Part shown: positions 20,811-32,383 of the stretch, in pieces
Layout of the letters: every line of letters starts with the position of its first letter
Numbering within the stretch: position 1 is the first letter of the stretch
Origin: Cycas panzhihuaensis
Lineage: Eukaryota; Cycadophyta
DNA: 64,000 nt
NCBI GenBank assembly: GCA_023213395.1
Contig: CM041465.1
Location: 157,487,741-157,551,740 of the forward strand
Direction of reading: 5' to 3'
Program-made: the position numbers and the translations under genes
The notes under the pieces: model-generated
Seen by the model: only the letters and a program-made list of their open reading frames with translations
Told to the model about the DNA's origin: nothing
Databases searched by the model: none

Positions 20811-22574
20811 ATGCCACCTAAGAGGCCTTCAAGGTCGGAAGAGCCCCAAAAGGATACTTCACCTAAGGAAAAAGAAACCCGGCAGCAAAGGGCACTAAGA
20901 TGGTCAAAGAGGCAAAACTCGGAAGGGCGAGGAGACTAAGTTCGCAAAACAACGAGACTAAGGGACGGTCGTTGAAGGATCCGAGGCAAGTGGAGCCCAG
21001 ACACCTCGGGAAGAAGAAACCCATGGCGACGCATGGTATTGACACCAACCCCTATCGGAGATGATTTGTTTAGCCGGAATTGGAAGGAAGCCTAAAGTAG
21101 ACGAAAAACATAAGGAAATCTTAACAGAGGAAGTATACCAATGGAGGACAGCCGAAGGACCTAGGTGACAATGATAAGAAGGCGGAGGAAGGTCCCTCGG
21201 CATATTGGGAAAACAAGCTAACGAGGCGGCTATTTGAAGATTCGGCGGAAAAGGGTTACGATCAATCTTACATTACGGTAACACCATTGACAATACAAGT
21301 TCCGTGTAGTGGAACCTATACATATAAAAACTCCGTTCAAAAATCCGTTGTTTGGAAAGGATACGGCGGCAGATAGTCACTCGAAGACATCCCCAAAGGA
21401 CGGAGGAGGGAAAGATCACCATCGAGGGGCAGTTGCAATCTCCCAAGATGGACGACCATAGAGATTTCGGAAATTAATCTTCAATGATACTTGAACCTTG
21501 TGAGCATGTGTATTTGTTTGAATCTCATTGATGTTAGAAAAATAACTACGAAGATGAGATTAAAGCACCGCTTTGTACATTGAGAGGTGTAGCGTTGGGT
21601 TGGTATAAGGAAAGGAACAAAAATGAGGGATGGGGAAAGATGAAGAAAGCGTTCAAGAGAGATTCCAAAAGTTTCGCGATAATGAAGTCATGGAAATCGC
21701 ATTACAGAAATCGCAGAGGTCGGGAATCCGTCTAACTTACATTAGTAGAATGAAGATTATTGCGGCAAGTATGATCAATGAGACAATTACGGATCATAAC
21801 ATGAAGAATTACTTCGTCAGAGGGCTAAATGAGAAGTTGCGAGCCATGATGCATGCTCATCCGCTGAAATCATTCAAGAATGCTCAGGAGTTGGCATTGG
21901 ATTTCGAGATGGAAATGGGCCTTGAGCGAGGGGACAAGATTCCTTGCTGCTAAGATTGCAAGATGAGATTAGAGAGCTGAGACAGAATCAGCACAATCGA
22001 CCCTTTTGCCAGGTTGGAGTAGCAGAAGAGGAGTCTGAATTAGAGGCACTGAGGAAAGAAGTAGCCCGATTGAAAATCAGAAATAACCGGGAAGAAGAAG
22101 AGACGCCCAAGAAGAAAGAGCACACTGGAAGAGTAACCAAGTGGTGCCACATCTGTGAGGAAAACTCACATACCACCCGGGAATGTGATTTGAATTTAAA
22201 AAACAGTGCGACGCACCAACAGGAGAAGTGGTGCCACATATGTGAGGTTGACACACACAACCAAGGATTGTTTCTACAATTCCAGGGGAAAAGCATTCAG
22301 AGGTCGAGGTCGGGGAAGAGGCAACCCACCTCGGAATGTGTATACAACGATGGGCGCACCCGAACCCTCGAGAAAGAAAGCAATAGATGGGGAGATGCCT
22401 CATCGCCTACAGTTCGAACCTTTGGAAGTTCGAATGCCCGATGAAGCGGTGAATACGAGCGAAGCCGTTCAGAGGTATGCAGAATCGTGGCCCAAGCGAC
22501 CACAAAGCGAAGATTGCAAGGGTAAAGCTAAAGCGACTAATCTAATGACAATCGTGCGGAAACTAAGAATGTGA
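20811..22574 (+). pseudogene. Gag of element E, broken
   Basis: The start MPPKRPSRSEEPQKDTSP at 20811 matches the F gag start. The capsid-like part (21630-21953) has RFQKFRDNEVMEIAL, MKNYFVRGLNEKLRAMMHAH and FKNAQELALDF. Then comes a complete knuckle CHICEENSHTTREC (about 22147-22190) and a second one split by a frameshift (CHICEVDTHN, continuing as HTTKDC in another frame). A Gly-Arg segment follows. At least three frames are involved. Confidence 0.85.
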
Positions 22575-22689
22575 AATTACGTAACAAACAAAGAGAAATT
22601 GGATGAAGGATATCCAAACCCCTAATGTAAATGGATCGGTACAAAAAGCAAAACAAGTGTTAGACGGTTTAGTCCAGAGGAAGACCCTC

Positions 22690-23425
22690 GCCAATGGGTA
22701 AGCTGAAACAAAAATGTTTACGTTCGAAAAACAAACAAAAAGAGCCAGAGAAATTACTAGGAGAATCGACGGTAAAACCCCAAATGGTGCAAATGGAGGA
22801 GTTATTTAAAGGATTACCAGCCGAAGACATCCCCAGAATGTTGCTATTAATGGAGAATTTGGCGAAACGATTCTGATTGACTATTCCCCTGTCCCAAGTT
22901 ATTGATTGGATCAAAGGAGGAGTGCTACAGAAAGGAATTACCAAAAGTTTGAAGCAAATCATACCATCATTCGACATGGATCCGATGGTAACCATGTCAG
23001 TTTTGGGAGAAAAGTTTAGAGTGATCGTTGATGGGGAGCAATTTGTGAATGTCGCCCACCTCGACATGGCGAAAGTTGGGGAGTCCAAAGTTGGAAGCGG
23101 CAACCTATTCGTTAAAACTAGCCAATGAATTGTTGGTGCGACCTGTGGGAAAACCGAACGCCAAGGTGGATGTGGCGGTGAATTGTCGTAAAAATCGATT
23201 TTACGATTGTGGAAACGGAGAAAGATGCAACTCCCTATCCAGCTTTATTGGGGAGACCATGGCTATACAAAACCCAATGTCTCCAAAGTTGGAAAGACGT
23301 AACCTTCACCTTGTCAGATGAAGAGAATAAAGTAGTATTACCAATGTTGGGAAAGAACTCCATTGAGGTGATACCTGACAACGGATCAAGTACAACCGTT
23401 GTAAGGGAAGCAACAACTTCTTCAT
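22690..23425 (+). pseudogene. Protease region of element E, broken
   Basis: Contains MEELFKGLPAEDIPRMLLLMENL, then the block corresponding to the F protease (IIPSFDMDPM, VIVDGEQFVNV where F has VIVDGGAAINVL), LANELLVRPVGK and LGRPWLYKTQCLQSWKDVTF. The usual active-site triplet DGG/DSG reads DGE here. It is spread over three frames. Confidence 0.8.
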
Positions 23426-24088
23426 GTGACAAAGAAAACCTCTATCATATCGGAGAAGCCTACAACATCGACCCATTACCAGAAAGAAGAACCGACCTAT
23501 TTTGGAGAAATTTACAATTCTTCAGATGATGAAAACGAGATGAGATTTGTGGATTATTGGCTAAGGGACGATTATGAAGTCAACCCCTCATCCTATAGAT
23601 GTAACCTACTTTCTCATAATGTGACCGAAATAGTTGCCACTCCAGAAGATAGAAATCATGGAGAATATGTTGGAGATAATGTGAAGACATTTTATGGAGA
23701 ACCACTATGTGGAGTTTTCCATTCGAGACATTGTAGAGAACATTGGTTAGGAGAAGACCAATTAAGGGATCATAAGAAGAAATCGACAAAACATACCACA
23801 CCAAGGAAAAGGCGTAAAAAGACAAGGCACGACCGCCACGACAAGACATCGTATTTCAAGAAGGGTGATCGAGTATGGCGATTCGACAACAAATCCCAAA
23901 CAACCCAAGGAGAATTGAAGATGCATTGGAAAGGCCCATATAGGATTGAGAAAGTGTACCAGAATGGTACTATCCAGTTGGAAAAACTATCGTGCCGCCT
24001 ACTACCGAAATGGTCAAGGGTAGTAAACCGAAACCCTATATCAACTAGGGTGGAGCAACTTACCACGAATCGCTTGGTTGTACCATAG
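23426..24088 (+). CDS. Open 220-codon frame joining protease tail to integrase C-terminus (element E)
   Basis: Uninterrupted from 23426 to the stop after 24085. The first part (EPTYFGEIYNSSDDENEMRF, VDYWLRDDYEV) is the spacer after protease, matching F at 53624-53262. The last part (YFKKGDRVWRFDNKS, LKMHWKGPYRIEKVYQNG, GTIQLEKL) is the SH3-like C-terminal domain of a gypsy integrase. A very basic linker (KKKSTKHTTPRKRRKKTRHDRHDK) marks the junction. The catalytic enzymes between them are gone. An open frame across a deletion junction may be chance; whether it is translated is unknown. Confidence 0.7.
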   Translation: MTKKTSIISEKPTTSTHYQKEEPTYFGEIYNSSDDENEMRFVDYWLRDDYEVNPSSYRCNLLSHNVTEIVATPEDRNHGEYVGDNVKTFYGEPLCGVFHSRHCREHWLGEDQLRDHKKKSTKHTTPRKRRKKTRHDRHDKTSYFKKGDRVWRFDNKSQTTQGELKMHWKGPYRIEKVYQNGTIQLEKLSCRLLPKWSRVVNRNPISTRVEQLTTNRLVVP

Positions 24089-24444
24089 CGTGTTGTATGA
24101 AGTTGTGGCAAAATCGAATTGCCTTGATACCGAACGTGATTCGATTCGGTATGTAACATAAAATACAAAAAATAAAAAATAGAAAAACAACCATAACTCA
24201 TATCATACAAATAAGCAATATCGTGAAGCATGGAGGAAAGATATATCATCATACGGAAAATCAAGGGAAAGTTGAACAAAACAAAGTGCCAATAGATGGG
24301 GATTTATTAACCAAGAATGGCGTCCAAGTAGCGGAGCAAAGGCAGCAGGAGCAGCCTTAGAACAGAGAGGGGGAGGAATACCCCAAATTTTGAATTTTTT
24401 GTTGAGCAAGGATGCTCAACCCAATCATGTTGACCCGGGATAGA
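24089..24444 (+). other. Remnant between integrase end and 3' LTR of element E
   Basis: Non-coding apart from a short trace (NKVPIDGDLLTKNGVQVAE) that may derive from the 3' ORF. The last 80 bases match F before its 3' LTR, including 'aattttgaatttttt' and 'gttgacccgggatagat', the presumed polypurine/primer region. Confidence 0.6.
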
Positions 24445-25275
24445 TGTTGGCATGAAAATTGACTCAATGGCTGTATTGACCAAAGGGAGGCAAGTACGGA
24501 CCACGCGGAGGTACGCACGAGGCGAAACAGTGAAAACCAAAGATGCAGGTACGCACTGAACGGGTACGCACTACGATACGCATCAAGAGCGGAATGTATG
24601 GCACGCACGACAAGACGACCGGAAGCTCGAAGCCGCCCGACGACGTCATTTGACCTAATGAAGACATTAGTTAAAGTGTATAACTAATGATTAAAGTGAA
24701 AGGGTACCTTGGTGACAAAAAGGTATGGTTATGACTTTGGGTCATAACCTTTCACCCAAAAGGCATCAAAGGGACATATTTAATGATGCTTTGAGGACCA
24801 TTCCAAAGGTGAGAGCCGAGTGATTCAATCATATTGTATACTCTCAAGGGTGAGAGCCGAGTTATTCATTCCTATGTCATATGCTCGAGGGTGAGAGCCG
24901 AGATCAAGGGTACGCAAAGGTGCGGATGATGCGACGTATGATGTACCGATTGGAGCATGAGTGCATGATAAGTACCATCTGGTACGCATATGTAACAGAG
25001 GATCTTTCTTTGGAATGCTCAGAACGCATTCCACCCACATGTAAATGAACTGCTGAATTAATAAAAGAAGAGTTATGTGGAAATTGGTGCATTCTTGATG
25101 TGTGTTGATGATGTCTTTGAAGTATGTATTGATTGCATCTGTGTACCATTCTGTGAATTTTATATGGAATGTATATGAATAACCATGTTGACAGTGTCCT
25201 AAAACTAGACTATAACGCTGTGTAACCTTGACAAGTGCACTGATTCCACAAGGGAGTGGAATCTACAAGTCAACA
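24445..25275 (+). repeat. 3' LTR of element E
   Basis: 831 bp with the same termini as the 5' LTR. Nearly identical to it outside the segment of about 130 bp at 24510-24620, which aligns poorly. The three GGTGAGAGCCGAG units are at about 24808-24905. Confidence 0.93.
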
Positions 25276-25280
25276 GTAGC

Positions 25281-25570
25281 TTGGAGGTGTTATGACTACT
25301 TGAAAAAGTTTAGCATCCGGAAAATCATCTTTTATGCCAGAAGGTTCTTCTCCTATTTGAATTCTTGATAAATGATTAGCAGCCACATGGGTATGTCTTG
25401 GTCGAACTATTACTCTGAAGTTGAATTCTTGTAGTAACAACAACCATCGACTTATCTTGCCTTGTATTATAGGCTTATTGATCATATATAAAAGGGCTTG
25501 GTGATCCACAAAAAATACAAAAGGGTTTGCTAAAAGGTAGTGTCAGAATTTTTGTATAGCATATATCATC
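25281..25570 (-). pseudogene. RNase H of element D, part after element B
   Basis: The minus strand reads MIYAIQKF, NPFVFFVDHQALLYMINKPI, GKISRWLLLLQEFNF and RHTHVAANHLSRI, the second half of the gypsy RNase H-like domain (usual VDHQAL.YL.NKP). It continues the frame that ends TTKREAL at 30044 beyond element B. The integrase linker resumes beyond element E at 19844. Confidence 0.88.
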
Positions 25571-25571
25571 C

Positions 25572-26250
25572 TTTATGAGAAAAGTCATCAATGAAGGAGA
25601 TGTAGTACAAAGCTCCTCCAAAAGATGCGGTGGACATAGGTCCACACAAATCTGAGTGTACCAGCTGCAAAGGATGTGATGCATGCCAAGCTCTGCCTTT
25701 AGGGAAAGGCAAGCGATGTTGAGTCCCCATTATGCATGCTTCACAAAGACATTTTGTGCCATATATCTTTGGAAGCCCATGTACCATGTTTTTGTTTATC
25801 ATCTGCCTGAGATTGTCTAAGCTCAAATGGCCTAGACGTTGATGCCAAAGTTGCATCTTGGACAAGTGTTGAGTGACAATAGAACCTAAGTAAGCAGAAT
25901 CAAGTGTTATGTTATTAGCGTCCAACTTGTAGAGGCCATGATCCTCATATCCAACAGCTACTACTTGGTCATCTTTGTCACTTATTACACATTTCCCATT
26001 TTTGAACAAGATGCTCATCTGTTGCTTGTCCAATTTGCTAACAGATAGCAAACTCTTGTCCATAGAAGGTATAAAGTAGGCATTGCCATTGGGAAATGAA
26101 GAGGAAGGATTAGAAGAAGAATGAAATGGAGCTATTGTGCCTATGCCAGAAATTTTGACAGATTGATTGTTGCCAAAGGTCACTGATTGACCTTGTCCTT
26201 CCTTGATGTCGCAAAGGAGTTCTTCACTCCCAGTCGTGTGTTGTGTAGCT
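25572..26250 (-). pseudogene. Protease tail and integrase N-terminal half of element B
   Basis: Open for 205 codons (26183-25566). It starts MTFGNNQSVKISGIGTIAPF after the lost protease active site (WIIDSRATQHTTGSEE-like trace just upstream). NKNMVHGLPKIYG, LWHQRLGHLSLDNLRQM and CEACIMGTQHRLPF of the HHCC domain follow, then LVHSDLCGPMSTASFGGALY and FIDDFSHK. The frame crosses the truncation junction by a few codons. Confidence 0.85.
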
Positions 26251-26352
26251 CTAGAATCAATGATCCAAGTTTCATCAACCTTGGATGATTGATAAGCACA
26301 AAACAGTTTGTCTTCATCTGCAAACTGATTGAAGTGGCGTTGATTGCCACCT

Positions 26353-27288
26353 CTAAAACCCTGCCTTCCTCTTTGACCTCCTCGATTTGGTCAAGGGGGT
26401 TGTTGCTATTGTTGCTGCTGGAATCTTTGTTGGAATTGCTGTCATGGCTGCTGTTGTCTCTGACTCTGACGTGCCGCCGCCTTGTCGTAGATCTGCTTGC
26501 TTCCTCCTACAATTAGGTGCAATGTGGCTAGCTTTGCCACAATAATGACAAACAACATTGGTCTTTGAAGAATCAATGTTCATGTTCCCAAACTGCTTTG
26601 AGAGTGCAGGTTTGGGGTTCTGCTTGGCCTTTGATTTGGCCGTAAATGCACCTGATGTTGATGGTTCGTCTTCATTATCCTTGGTGTAAATTTGTTCTTC
26701 TTGAAGCAACAAGCTTTCAAGTTCATTAAATGACATTCTTTTGAGAGAACCATGTCGTGTAGTAGAAGATATAAAGCCATTGTAGTCCTTTGGCAAAGCT
26801 TTGGTGATAGATGTCATAAGCTCATCTTTAGTTGCTGGACTACCTAGTGTATTCAATTCATTACGTACCTCCTTGATGGAGGAAAGAAAAACCAACATAG
26901 GCTTGACAAACTTTACAGAATACAACTTGGCTTTTACCATCAAAATGCGAGCTTCATCTCGCCTTTCATACAAAGAAGACAAAATGTCCCATGCTTTCTT
27001 GGAAGTTTTTGCACATACAATATTTTGATCTACATGTACATCAACAATCATATGAAGGAATGCCAAAGCGATTTCATCTTTGGCTTCCCATGCAGCAACA
27101 AAAGCATCATCAGGTTGAACAATTACATCACCATTGACAACAGGTATAGGTTGGGGTATCCTTCCAGAAACATAACCCCAAAATTCATTCATTATCAAAA
27201 GATTCTGAGTGATCCTCTTCCATTCTTGGTAGTTATCTTGTCCTGTTAATCTAATGGTGCATGCATTAAGCATGTTAATTGCAGCCAT
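26353..27288 (-). CDS. Copia gag, intact 311-codon frame (element B)
   Basis: Starts MAAINMLNACTIRLTGQDN at 27288. The UBN2-type capsid domain includes YQEWKRITQNLLIMNEF, VAAWEAKDEIALAFLHMIV, KKAWDILSSLYERRDEARIL, FLSSIKEVRNELNTLG and ITKALPKDYNGFISST. ELESLLLQEEQIYTKDN follows, then a complete knuckle CHYCGKASHIAPNC near residue 250. The last 40 residues (Ala/Thr-rich, then basic) look like frameshifted Gly-rich tail. In family members gag and pol are one polyprotein; here they are in different frames. It is the best preserved gag of this family in the window. Confidence 0.88.
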   Translation of the reverse strand: MAAINMLNACTIRLTGQDNYQEWKRITQNLLIMNEFWGYVSGRIPQPIPVVNGDVIVQPDDAFVAAWEAKDEIALAFLHMIVDVHVDQNIVCAKTSKKAWDILSSLYERRDEARILMVKAKLYSVKFVKPMLVFLSSIKEVRNELNTLGSPATKDELMTSITKALPKDYNGFISSTTRHGSLKRMSFNELESLLLQEEQIYTKDNEDEPSTSGAFTAKSKAKQNPKPALSKQFGNMNIDSSKTNVVCHYCGKASHIAPNCRRKQADLRQGGGTSESETTAAMTAIPTKIPAATIATTPLTKSRRSKRKAGF

Positions 27289-29474
27289 GTTTCAGTTGTA
27301 AGGCTTGAAGCTAGCAAATAACTTGGAAACTCGGAGCTTTCGTCGCTTAAGTTCCATCTTCTAACGAAACCAACAATTATGATCTTACTAGAAGATCCAA
27401 CAACTGAATGGAATGATGAGGGGTGGATGACTAGGCTATGGAGTTGGTCCAACCTTGATCTATAGAGGAGATCCAACAGTTGGCCAAGTTAAATCTAGGA
27501 CAAGGCAGGTAGGGTTGATCTGCATGGACGTACCATGCTTTCCCTGGGATTCACAACCCCAATAACACCCTTTTTGAACCTCCTTTCCCTCAAGCAACCT
27601 TAATTGTTGTGCACTGACCGTATAGTCGGTTGGTCCGCTAGGGAATGCACCAAGCTTAAGGTTATTTCAGAGGCAAGGTTTGAACCTTTTTCGGGCCTCT
27701 CTAACAAGATTTTTAAAGTCAGTTTTTAGAATGTTAAAGTGAACTTAAGATTTATTTTACTTGGATGATGTGCTTATGAAAGTGCTTGATTAAGCTTACA
27801 ATGAAAGAAGTTTAAAAAAGAAGCAAGTTAGTACATCAAATGAACACTTAAAGTGTTGTTTACAATGAGCACTTAATGAAGTGAGAGTGCTTATGCAAAT
27901 CCAAGTAAAGAAAGATGCTTGAGTACAATGAGTTTTGCAAGAAAAAGTACTTTGAAAAGATGCTAAGTACTCAAAGGAGCAAAGCAAAACCTTGTGATGA
28001 AAGTACAACTGGGTTCCTTTTAATGCTCAAAAGTGAAGAGAAAAAGACCACTTGCCAAAGAACACCAAGCACCAAGTGTTAGGACTTTTAAATAGTCCCA
28101 ACAATCAACAAAAAATGAGTGATTTTATTAAGAAACAAGTCTTCTTGAGCCCTTTTTGAGACTAAGGGAAGTAGGTCACCATGCAAGGTGCCTTAGAAAA
28201 AATGTTGAAACAATGATGAAGATCACTTTAACAAGGTCACAACACTTAAAAATCACTCCTTTCAATGCCTTTTAACACTTGCAAACATGAAATAAGCGTT
28301 AAATAAGGCAAAAAATGCCAAAAAACAAAGGCTGAAATTTAACATTTTTTTGCAAATTTGAGCAGCAAGAACACCACGCAGGGAGCCTTGATTGAGGACT
28401 TAAACCCATATATTTTAATATCCAACCAACAATATTTAGAGAAATATTCTTAAAAGTATAACATAAGGTTCAAAAATCAAAAGTTTAATTTGAATTTTTC
28501 AAAATAAAAAAAAGGTCGTTCATGGCAGCGTGACTTGGGCAGCTCCCGTGGACATGCAAACGGTGAGAACAGCGTGTAGAGACCTCAGTTTGTGCTGAAA
28601 ATTCAGGAGGAGGGTTGCCCTAGTGGTATCCAACTCCCTCTAAAATGTCGAGACTTTTCGTCAAGTGTGCAGAGAGCTGCAAGTAATTGAAGTTATGGCT
28701 GGTTACACATCCTTGAGAAAGGAAAACTGGAGCCGTACGGTTGTTCGGGGTTTTAAACCCTCATATTAATCACTAAAACTCTTCCCTTAAGTCTGCTATA
28801 GCTGCATGCAGGGTCAGTATGTGGACAGCCAGCTTGGTATGAGAAAAAAGAGTGAAAAACAATAATTTTTCGTGCTTTTTGAGTGGGGTTTCAAGGCTAA
28901 AAATGCCTAGAAATTGATCCACAGCCTGCAAGGGGCCTCAAACTTCAAGTAAATTCAGTCTGAGAGCTTCAAATGGCTGGAGAATAGGTTAGCACCCAAA
29001 TGTGAGAAGAAAATTAGCTAAAAAATGTAGATTTTAGTAGAAAAATTACAAAAAATGTGAGTAAACTTGCCCAGATTTGAGGAACAACTGATACAAATTG
29101 ATTGCAAAACAGTTATGAGCCTCAAAAAATGCTTACATAGTTGATTTGTAGTCACAAAGTGATCTAATATCTCAGATCTGCCTCTTATCTCTGAAAAGAT
29201 AATTTTTTCTTGAAGAAAAATTAAAGAAAAAGCTCTATTTTTGAAGAAAACAGTGTTGCGCCCTTTGAGAGAGATCTGAAAAAAAAATTTCAGATCTGAA
29301 AGTAGCCTTGCTCCAGCCTTCAACATTGCTCCAAGAAGCTTGAATCTGCAGAAAATGGGTGTTAGCAAACCTTGGATCGCCTTCGGAGGGCGAAGGTCGT
29401 CACCAAGGGTTTGTAACCCTTCTTTGAATCTCCTTGAGCGTAAAAATCGAATAGAGGGAACTAGTCTCCTCTAG
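27289..29474 (-). other. Long leader of element B
   Basis: About 2.2 kb without a supportable ORF. It shares the block around 27490-27700 with A and C ('tgcatggacgtaccatgc', 'gggaatgcaccaagcttaa') and the stretch near 28160 ('accatgcaaggtgcc'). The PBS-proximal third (about 28370-29470) does not resemble the GCCAACTC-rich part of A and C. Confidence 0.7.
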
Positions 29475-29485
29475 CTCTGATACCA
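29475..29485 (-). promoter_or_regulatory. Primer binding site of element B
   Basis: The minus strand reads TGGTATCAGAG two bases after the LTR end, the initiator-Met site. Confidence 0.9.
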
Positions 29486-29487
29486 AA

Positions 29488-30043
29488 TGTGAAAAGGGGC
29501 CTAATGGCCTTACAATCCCAAGATCTAGAAGTTAGGTTCAGTCTAGTTCTAGAAAGCAACAAATGCTAACGAGTATGATACTCTTAAGATGAAAAACATA
29601 AGCAAGATAAAGCATGAAAAAGAAGGAGCAAGAAAATGATACCAAATGTGAGGGGTTGGAATTGGTCCAACCTCCAAATGAATAACAGTTTGATTAGCAA
29701 ACTGGCAGTAGAACAATACAGCTCCAACTCTGTATGAGAACAATGAGGAGAGGTCTCATTATATAGAGTAAAATGAGAGACCTAAGGCATTGGATGTTTG
29801 ACAAGTGTCAAACATCCAAGGTACATGCCTTGCATGTAGGACATGTGTCCTTTTAGGGCTCTCAAGTGAGCAAAAGTGCATGGGGGTCCAATTGACGCTT
29901 TAGTGACAATGTTGTGTCACTAGAAAAGAATGTGGGTGTGCACTTTATCACTTAAGTGATAAGTCACCCCTAAAGTACAAAAGTACAAATATTACATGAA
30001 AAATAAAGTACATAATCTTATCATGTAAACATAAGGTTTAACA
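29488..30043 (-). repeat. 5' LTR of element B
   Basis: 556 bp. On the minus strand it begins TGTTAAACCTTATGTTTAC and ends CCCCTTTTCACA. The palindrome is at 29945-29962. It has a single copy of the GTTTGAC...GTCAAAC hairpin, unlike A and C, which have two. Confidence 0.92.
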
Positions 30044-31200
30044 AGGCTTCCCTTTTCGTTGTTGAATAATTCTTCTCTACTTTGTTTATGCGTTTGCTAG
30101 CAAAATAAATGAGTAGGTCCAGCTTGTGACTTCCTTCTTGAGCGAGTGTACACGCAATTGCTATTTGCGATGTGTCTACATGAATATGGAATTCCTTTGT
30201 CCAGTCTGGGTGAGCTAAAATTGGAGTTGTAATAAGTCTATTCTTAAGGTGGTCGAATGTTTTTTGCTGCTCATTCCCCCAAGTGAAACTTACACCTTTT
30301 TTTAACAATTCTTCTAAGAGATGTGCAATATGAGCAAATCCTTTTATAAACCGATGGTAATACCCTATGTGTCCAAGAAACATTTGTACTTCCATGTTGT
30401 TTGATGGTGGCACTAAGTTCATAATAACTTTGATTTTGTCCGGATTCGTTTTTAGTCTGCAAGCACATACAATATGTCCCAACAGTTTTCCATAGGGAAC
30501 CAAAAACTGACATTTCTCTGGGTTTAGTGATAATCTTGTTTTCCGACAAATTTGCAAACATTCTGTTAACAATGGAAGGTGATCTTCAATGTTTCCATAG
30601 ATAGACCAATCATCTAAAAACACTTTTACTGACTTTGACGATAATTGATCGAATATATGCATGATTATTCGTTGAAAAGCAACTGGTGCGTTACACAACC
30701 CAAACGACATGTGATTGTATGCAAAAATTCTAGTTTGGGTAATAAAGGTAGTTTTCAATCTGTCTTTTTCTGCAATATTGATTTGATTATATCCAAAAAA
30801 CCTGTCAAAATGAATATACCTCGTGTCCTGCCACTTCTTCCAATATAGTATCTTTGAATGGTATCAGGAATGGGTCCTTACAAGTTACTGCGTTTAATTT
30901 CCGAAAATCCACACAAATACATAATTTTCCATTTTTCTTAGGAACGACCACTATTGGAGATACCTAGTCACTTGTTTCAACCTTAAATATGATTTGTGCA
31001 TCTAACATTTTCTTAATTTCTGCATTCACTTGCTCCACGTATTTGGGGTTCATTCGATACAGTCTGTGTTTTACTGGTTTTGATCCTGGTATTAGTTTTG
31101 TTTGCATAATTCTCTTGGTATTCCTTTTAGATATTTATATTTCCAAGCAAAAACATCCTTATACTTCATGAGAATTTTTGTTGTTGCTGCCACCAATATT
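30044..31200 (-). pseudogene. Reverse transcriptase and start of RNase H, element D
   Basis: The upstream part (31200-30760) is broken but shows VVVPKKNGKLCICVDFRKLN. From 30758 the frame is open for about 235 codons. It has FGLCNAPVAFQRIIMHIF, the catalytic block VFLDDWSIYG, SLNPEKCQFLVPYGKLLGHI, MFLGHIGYYHRFIKGFA, FTWGNEQQKTFDHLK and the RNase H start EFHIHVDTSQIAIACTLAQ, ending TKREAL at the B insertion. Confidence 0.9.
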
Positions 31201-32383
31201 GGATCCCATGTTTTTCCTAACATGATTGTTTGCTTGTTGTGCTAATTTCCCAAATTTATAAGTTGTTGTGGTGCTTCTTCATAGAAAATTTCATTTTGAA
31301 AGTTATGTGCTGGATTTTGCAGTATTGTTTGATTTCATTTGGTAACTTCGTAAAAATGATCGGGATATTCGTGCTGATCATTAATATTTTGATCTGATAA
31401 ACAATTTTATTGTCTAGAGGTTCCATTTCAACAAGATAAACATTTCATATTCTTGTTGTTGCCAATGAAATAATCCACTATTTGAGTTTAATTCATTTTC
31501 AGAACACACATCCAAATACAAAACACCTTCAATAGGTTCACATATATTATCATTGTCAAATATTGTACTTAGAGGATGCTCCTCTTTAGTACTGGCGGTA
31601 TATTCATTATCATCAATATCATCATCATTAGAAGAACTAGAATCTACTATTTCTTCACATAGAGTATGATGATTTAAATTAATTAATTACTTCTTTCCTC
31701 TTTGCTTAATTGTCAATGTATTGTATCCCTAGTTCTGGAGTATGTGCACATTTCATAACCAAGGTCGACCTAAAAGAGCCTCATAAGGCGGAGGTGTTTT
31801 GTCAATCATAGGTATTACAACAAAATTTGTTACAAATTCTTGATTTCCTATCTTTATTTTCTGTGCTCGCATCATCCCTAGTGGTTCCATGCCATGTTGA
31901 TCAACCAGTCATAATCGAAATGTAGAGGGCCATAACTTGGGTCTACTAATTGCTTCCCAAGTTGTAATTCACTGCAGCCCTGCCATCTATTACTGTATTC
32001 TGCAATACATGCCCTCGTATATTCATTGAAACAATTATGTCTTGGCCGATTCTAAGAGAACATACATGATGATATTTTATGTGGAGTTCTTGTATTGTTG
32101 ATTTACTCGTGATGCACTCTTTTGTTTTCATTTTCCCTTTTCTTCTTGTCTTAATTTGTTGTATGTAGTCCTCGAATGTTTGTACTAATAATCCATCGTT
32201 TTCGAGTAATGTTGACAATTTGATGGTTATCTCTTCTTGTAAGATTTACTCCAAGATTGAGGAACCAATTCCGGTATTACCCTTATGCGTCGTATCATCT
32301 TCTGTTGTTGTCATTGTTGATTCCACCGGTCCACTTTTTGTTGGTTCCGCAAGTCGTGACTTGGTCAAAGCTGCATCGTGTTC
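31201..32383 (-). pseudogene. Protease region of element D
   Basis: Open piece 32218-31946 with IIVSMNIRGHVLQNTVIDGRAAVN, where VIDGRAAVN corresponds to the V(I/V)DGGAA.N protease active site of this gypsy branch. The segment 31946-31200 is AT-rich and interrupted, with an acidic stretch near 31600, comparable to the DDEN-rich spacer after protease in E and F. Confidence 0.65.

Larger units (their letters stand above)
19850..25275 (+). mobile_element. Gypsy element E, internally deleted, nested in D
   Basis: LTRs 19850-20677 and 24445-25275 are flanked by the target duplication GTAGC (19845-19849, 25276-25280), inserted in the RNase H-integrase linker of D. The interior has gag with knuckles, the protease region, then directly the C-terminal end of integrase; RT, RNase H, the integrase core and most of the 3' ORF are missing. 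The better preserved relative F shows what was lost. At 5.4 kb it is a non-autonomous derivative that would need proteins in trans. Confidence 0.92.
25571..30043 (-). mobile_element. Copia element B, 3'-truncated, nested in D
   Basis: From right to left: 5' LTR (29488-30043), PBS, a 2.2-kb leader, an intact gag frame, the protease region and the integrase up to FIDDFSHK. It then stops abruptly at the RNase H of D. RT, RNase H, polypurine tract and 3' LTR are absent and no target duplication is visible. It is the same family as A and C. Confidence 0.9.
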
